From the NCBI GenBank assembly GCA_039184055.1, contig JBCDBH010000114.1:1-15722 (forward strand): a DNA stretch of 15,722 nucleotides, given 5' to 3'. Source of the stretch: JBCDBH01 sp039184055 (GTDB lineage: Bacteria; Acidobacteriota; Thermoanaerobaculia; Multivoradales; J023). Positions 14,169 through 15,722 of this stretch are shown piece after piece; the stretch's first letter is position 1, and each line of letters begins with the position of its first letter. The notes under the pieces are model-generated. The model was not told where the DNA came from, did not search any database, and was given only the letters and a program-made list of their open reading frames with translations. A program made the position numbers and the translations under genes.

Positions 14169-15722
14169 TCAATTTACCGTGCTCGACCAGGACGTCGTGT
14201 CACCCGATTCGAAGCTATCGGAGAAAATCGGTGTCGAGCCGAGGCAGTTGTAGCAAACCAGCGAGAAGTCCTGGTCGGTGTCGTCACCTTCGCCGGGAAG
14301 CGCATCCGAGTTGATATCGGTCGCCACCACGCGCACCGTCACCTGGGCGGGAGGCGTCTCGAGAAAAACGCCTTCGGTGTTGTTGCGAGCATCGGCGGTG
14401 CCACCGGTGACCGAGAAGCCACCCGCACCGAAGACATTGCCGAGGAAGGTATCGCCACCCGCCTCGACCACCAGGTCGAGGTCGTTGTTCCAGGCCGGTG
14501 TCGAGCCACCGATACCGTGGCCCGGCGCGTCGGTCCACACCAGCATGAAGCGCATCGGTTGCGTCGGGTCGTCACGGGTCAAGGTGCGGCTCCATTCCTC
14601 ACCAGTGTTGTCGAAGACCACCGGATTGTCGAAATAGGCGACGTCGACCGGCGAATCGACCACCGCTTCGAGATCCATCCGACCCCAACCCTGTTTGCTG
14701 TCGAAGGGATGGCCCAGCGTCCCGCCGTCGGCATCGTCGAATCCGGAGAGGTTGTGCGCCACGGGTACGACGGCGGCCTGGGCCACGGCCGGGCTCGGGT
14801 CGGTGCCGAAGAGGTTGCGATAGAACTCGAAGAACAAGCCCACCGCGCCCGCGACGTGCGGCGACGCCATGCTGGTGCCACACTGCAAACCGTAGCTATT
14901 GGTCGGCACACTCGAGTCGACCCGGCATCCCGGCGCCACCATGTGGGGAATCGTGCGCCCATCGAGCGCGGGTCCGTGCGCGCTATTGGCCGACAGGTCG
15001 TTGATGTTGGTGTCTTGCGCGCCGTTCGAGAACCGCATCTTGGTCGAACCGATGTTGAAGAGGTTCTTGGCCTCGTCGGGCGTGCCCTGCGAGCTCGTGC
15101 CACCGTTGCCGTTCATGAACGACAGGATGTAGTGGAAGCTCTGATTGCCGGCGGTGTTCGGGTCGGCATCACGGACACCGATATCGACCTGTAGGGTGTC
15201 GTCGTCGTAGCCCCGGGGCGAGCCCGCCGGCCCCCAGCTATTGCCCGACAGCACCGCGCCGTTGGCGTACGAGTCGCGGATGAGCAAGAGCATGCCACCC
15301 GGCTGGGTGAAGAACGGCGAGTAGCGTTGCTCGAAGAGCTCGGCCCCTGGCGCAACACCTAGACCACGCAGAAAACCGTTGCTGTCGGTCACACCCGATC
15401 CGCCGTCGGCCGCCATGATGCCCGCGGTGTGCGTGCCATGACTGCTCGAGCTGCCCGAACAGGTCGTTCCCGAACACCCGACCATCCGACCCGAGAGATC
15501 GGGGTGGGATTCCTGCACGCCGCTATCGACGTTCGCCATCAGCACGCCGGCACCCGACAGGCCGACCGAGGTCAGCCACGCTTGGTAACCTGGGAACACG
15601 ACATTGCTGGCATCGTGATTGTTGACGTTGACCTGATTCGACATCTCCGAACGGAGACCGCCATCAGTGGGGCGCGGCTGCACGCTGTAGACGCCGGGAA
15701 CGGTCGCGAGCTCGCTCAGCTG
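14169..15722 (-). CDS. Secreted subtilisin-like S8 serine protease (KP-43 type), 5' incomplete
   Basis: The frame is open to the right edge (517 codons visible, beginning QLSELATVPGVYSVQ), so the signal peptide and most of any propeptide lie outside; the GTG at 15683 is not a credible start. Visible catalytic set: Asp66 in NVDSG, His95 in SSHGTHTAG, oxyanion Asn161 in LSGNSWGP, Ser284 in CGTSMASPHVAGA. The large insert between the His and Ser blocks and the C-terminal beta-barrel with WNNDLDLVVEAGG and RNNTEGVFLETPP resemble KP-43-type subtilases. It ends CLGSTPIFSDSFESGDTTSW plus SSTVN, a tail of the FESGD type that I recall at the C-termini of many secreted proteins of environmental bacteria, perhaps a sorting or surface-retention signal. 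Two extra Cys pairs (C83/C88 and the C-terminal CYNC) may form disulfides. No link to the injection system is evident. Confidence 0.92.
   Translation of the reverse strand, partial: QLSELATVPGVYSVQPRPTDGGLRSEMSNQVNVNNHDASNVVFPGYQAWLTSVGLSGAGVLMANVDSGVQESHPDLSGRMVGCSGTTCSGSSSSHGTHTAGIMAADGGSGVTDSNGFLRGLGVAPGAELFEQRYSPFFTQPGGMLLLIRDSYANGAVLSGNSWGPAGSPRGYDDDTLQVDIGVRDADPNTAGNQSFHYILSFMNGNGGTSSQGTPDEAKNLFNIGSTKMRFSNGAQDTNINDLSANSAHGPALDGRTIPHMVAPGCRVDSSVPTNSYGLQCGTSMASPHVAGAVGLFFEFYRNLFGTDPSPAVAQAAVVPVAHNLSGFDDADGGTLGHPFDSKQGWGRMDLEAVVDSPVDVAYFDNPVVFDNTGEEWSRTLTRDDPTQPMRFMLVWTDAPGHGIGGSTPAWNNDLDLVVEAGGDTFLGNVFGAGGFSVTGGTADARNNTEGVFLETPPAQVTVRVVATDINSDALPGEGDDTDQDFSLVCYNCLGSTPIFSDSFESGDTTSWSSTVN

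Noticed and set aside
12400..15722. Protease and amidohydrolase as effectors of the injection system
   Set aside because: The amidohydrolase has its own lipoprotein signal, and the protease has secreted-protein features and a C-terminal tail of its own. They are separated from the operon by a long gap, and nothing links them to loading.
1..15722. CRISPR arrays, tRNA or rRNA genes, insertion sequences
   Set aside because: I looked for regular direct repeats, cloverleaf-like segments and transposase motifs and saw none.

Overview
The window is GC-rich bacterial DNA in which every gene I can support lies on the minus strand, so transcription runs from right to left. The main content is most of an extracellular contractile injection system (eCIS), a phage-tail-like device related to Afp of Serratia and PVC of Photorhabdus. 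Two secreted-protein genes precede it. The organism cannot be named from the sequence. The FESGD-type C-terminal tail on the protease and the subtype of lipoprotein amidohydrolase recall environmental Acidobacteriota or Gammaproteobacteria; this is a weak inference from memory.

Right part (12.4-15.7 kb): a subtilisin-like S8 protease of the KP-43 type, whose 5' end lies off the window, is followed by a lipoprotein of the D-aminoacylase/amidohydrolase family that lacks the usual HxH metal motif. About 410 bases of less GC-rich, non-coding DNA then separate these two genes from the injection-system operon. This stretch probably holds the end of the amidohydrolase transcript, the operon promoter and a structured leader.

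Middle and left part (1-11.99 kb): fourteen tightly packed genes, many overlapping by 1, 4 or 8 bases. In transcription order they are: sheath, inner tube, zinc-ribbon T4_baseplate-like protein, a long disordered protein with conserved ends, DUF4255 (Pvc16-type) tail-terminator-like protein, AAA+ ATPase, a small conserved eCIS protein, CIS_tube-type protein, LysM protein, gp27-like hub, gp5-like OB-fold spike, PAAR-like tip, gp25-like wedge/sheath initiator, and the first ~354 codons of a gpJ-like (Afp11-type) baseplate protein. Together these would build the sheath-tube shaft, the baseplate with spike and tip, and the assembly ATPase. Tape-measure, tail-fibre, second wedge and effector genes are not in the window and would be expected beyond the left end.

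The left end is abnormal. Bases 1-55 and 140-194 form a near-perfect inverted repeat, and the real continuation of the gpJ-like gene (a second copy of a GTGTIES-type beta module) is read on the plus strand across bases 3-140. The sequence therefore folds back on itself, most simply explained by a contig-end chimera. The odd window length and genes broken at both ends fit a complete metagenomic contig.
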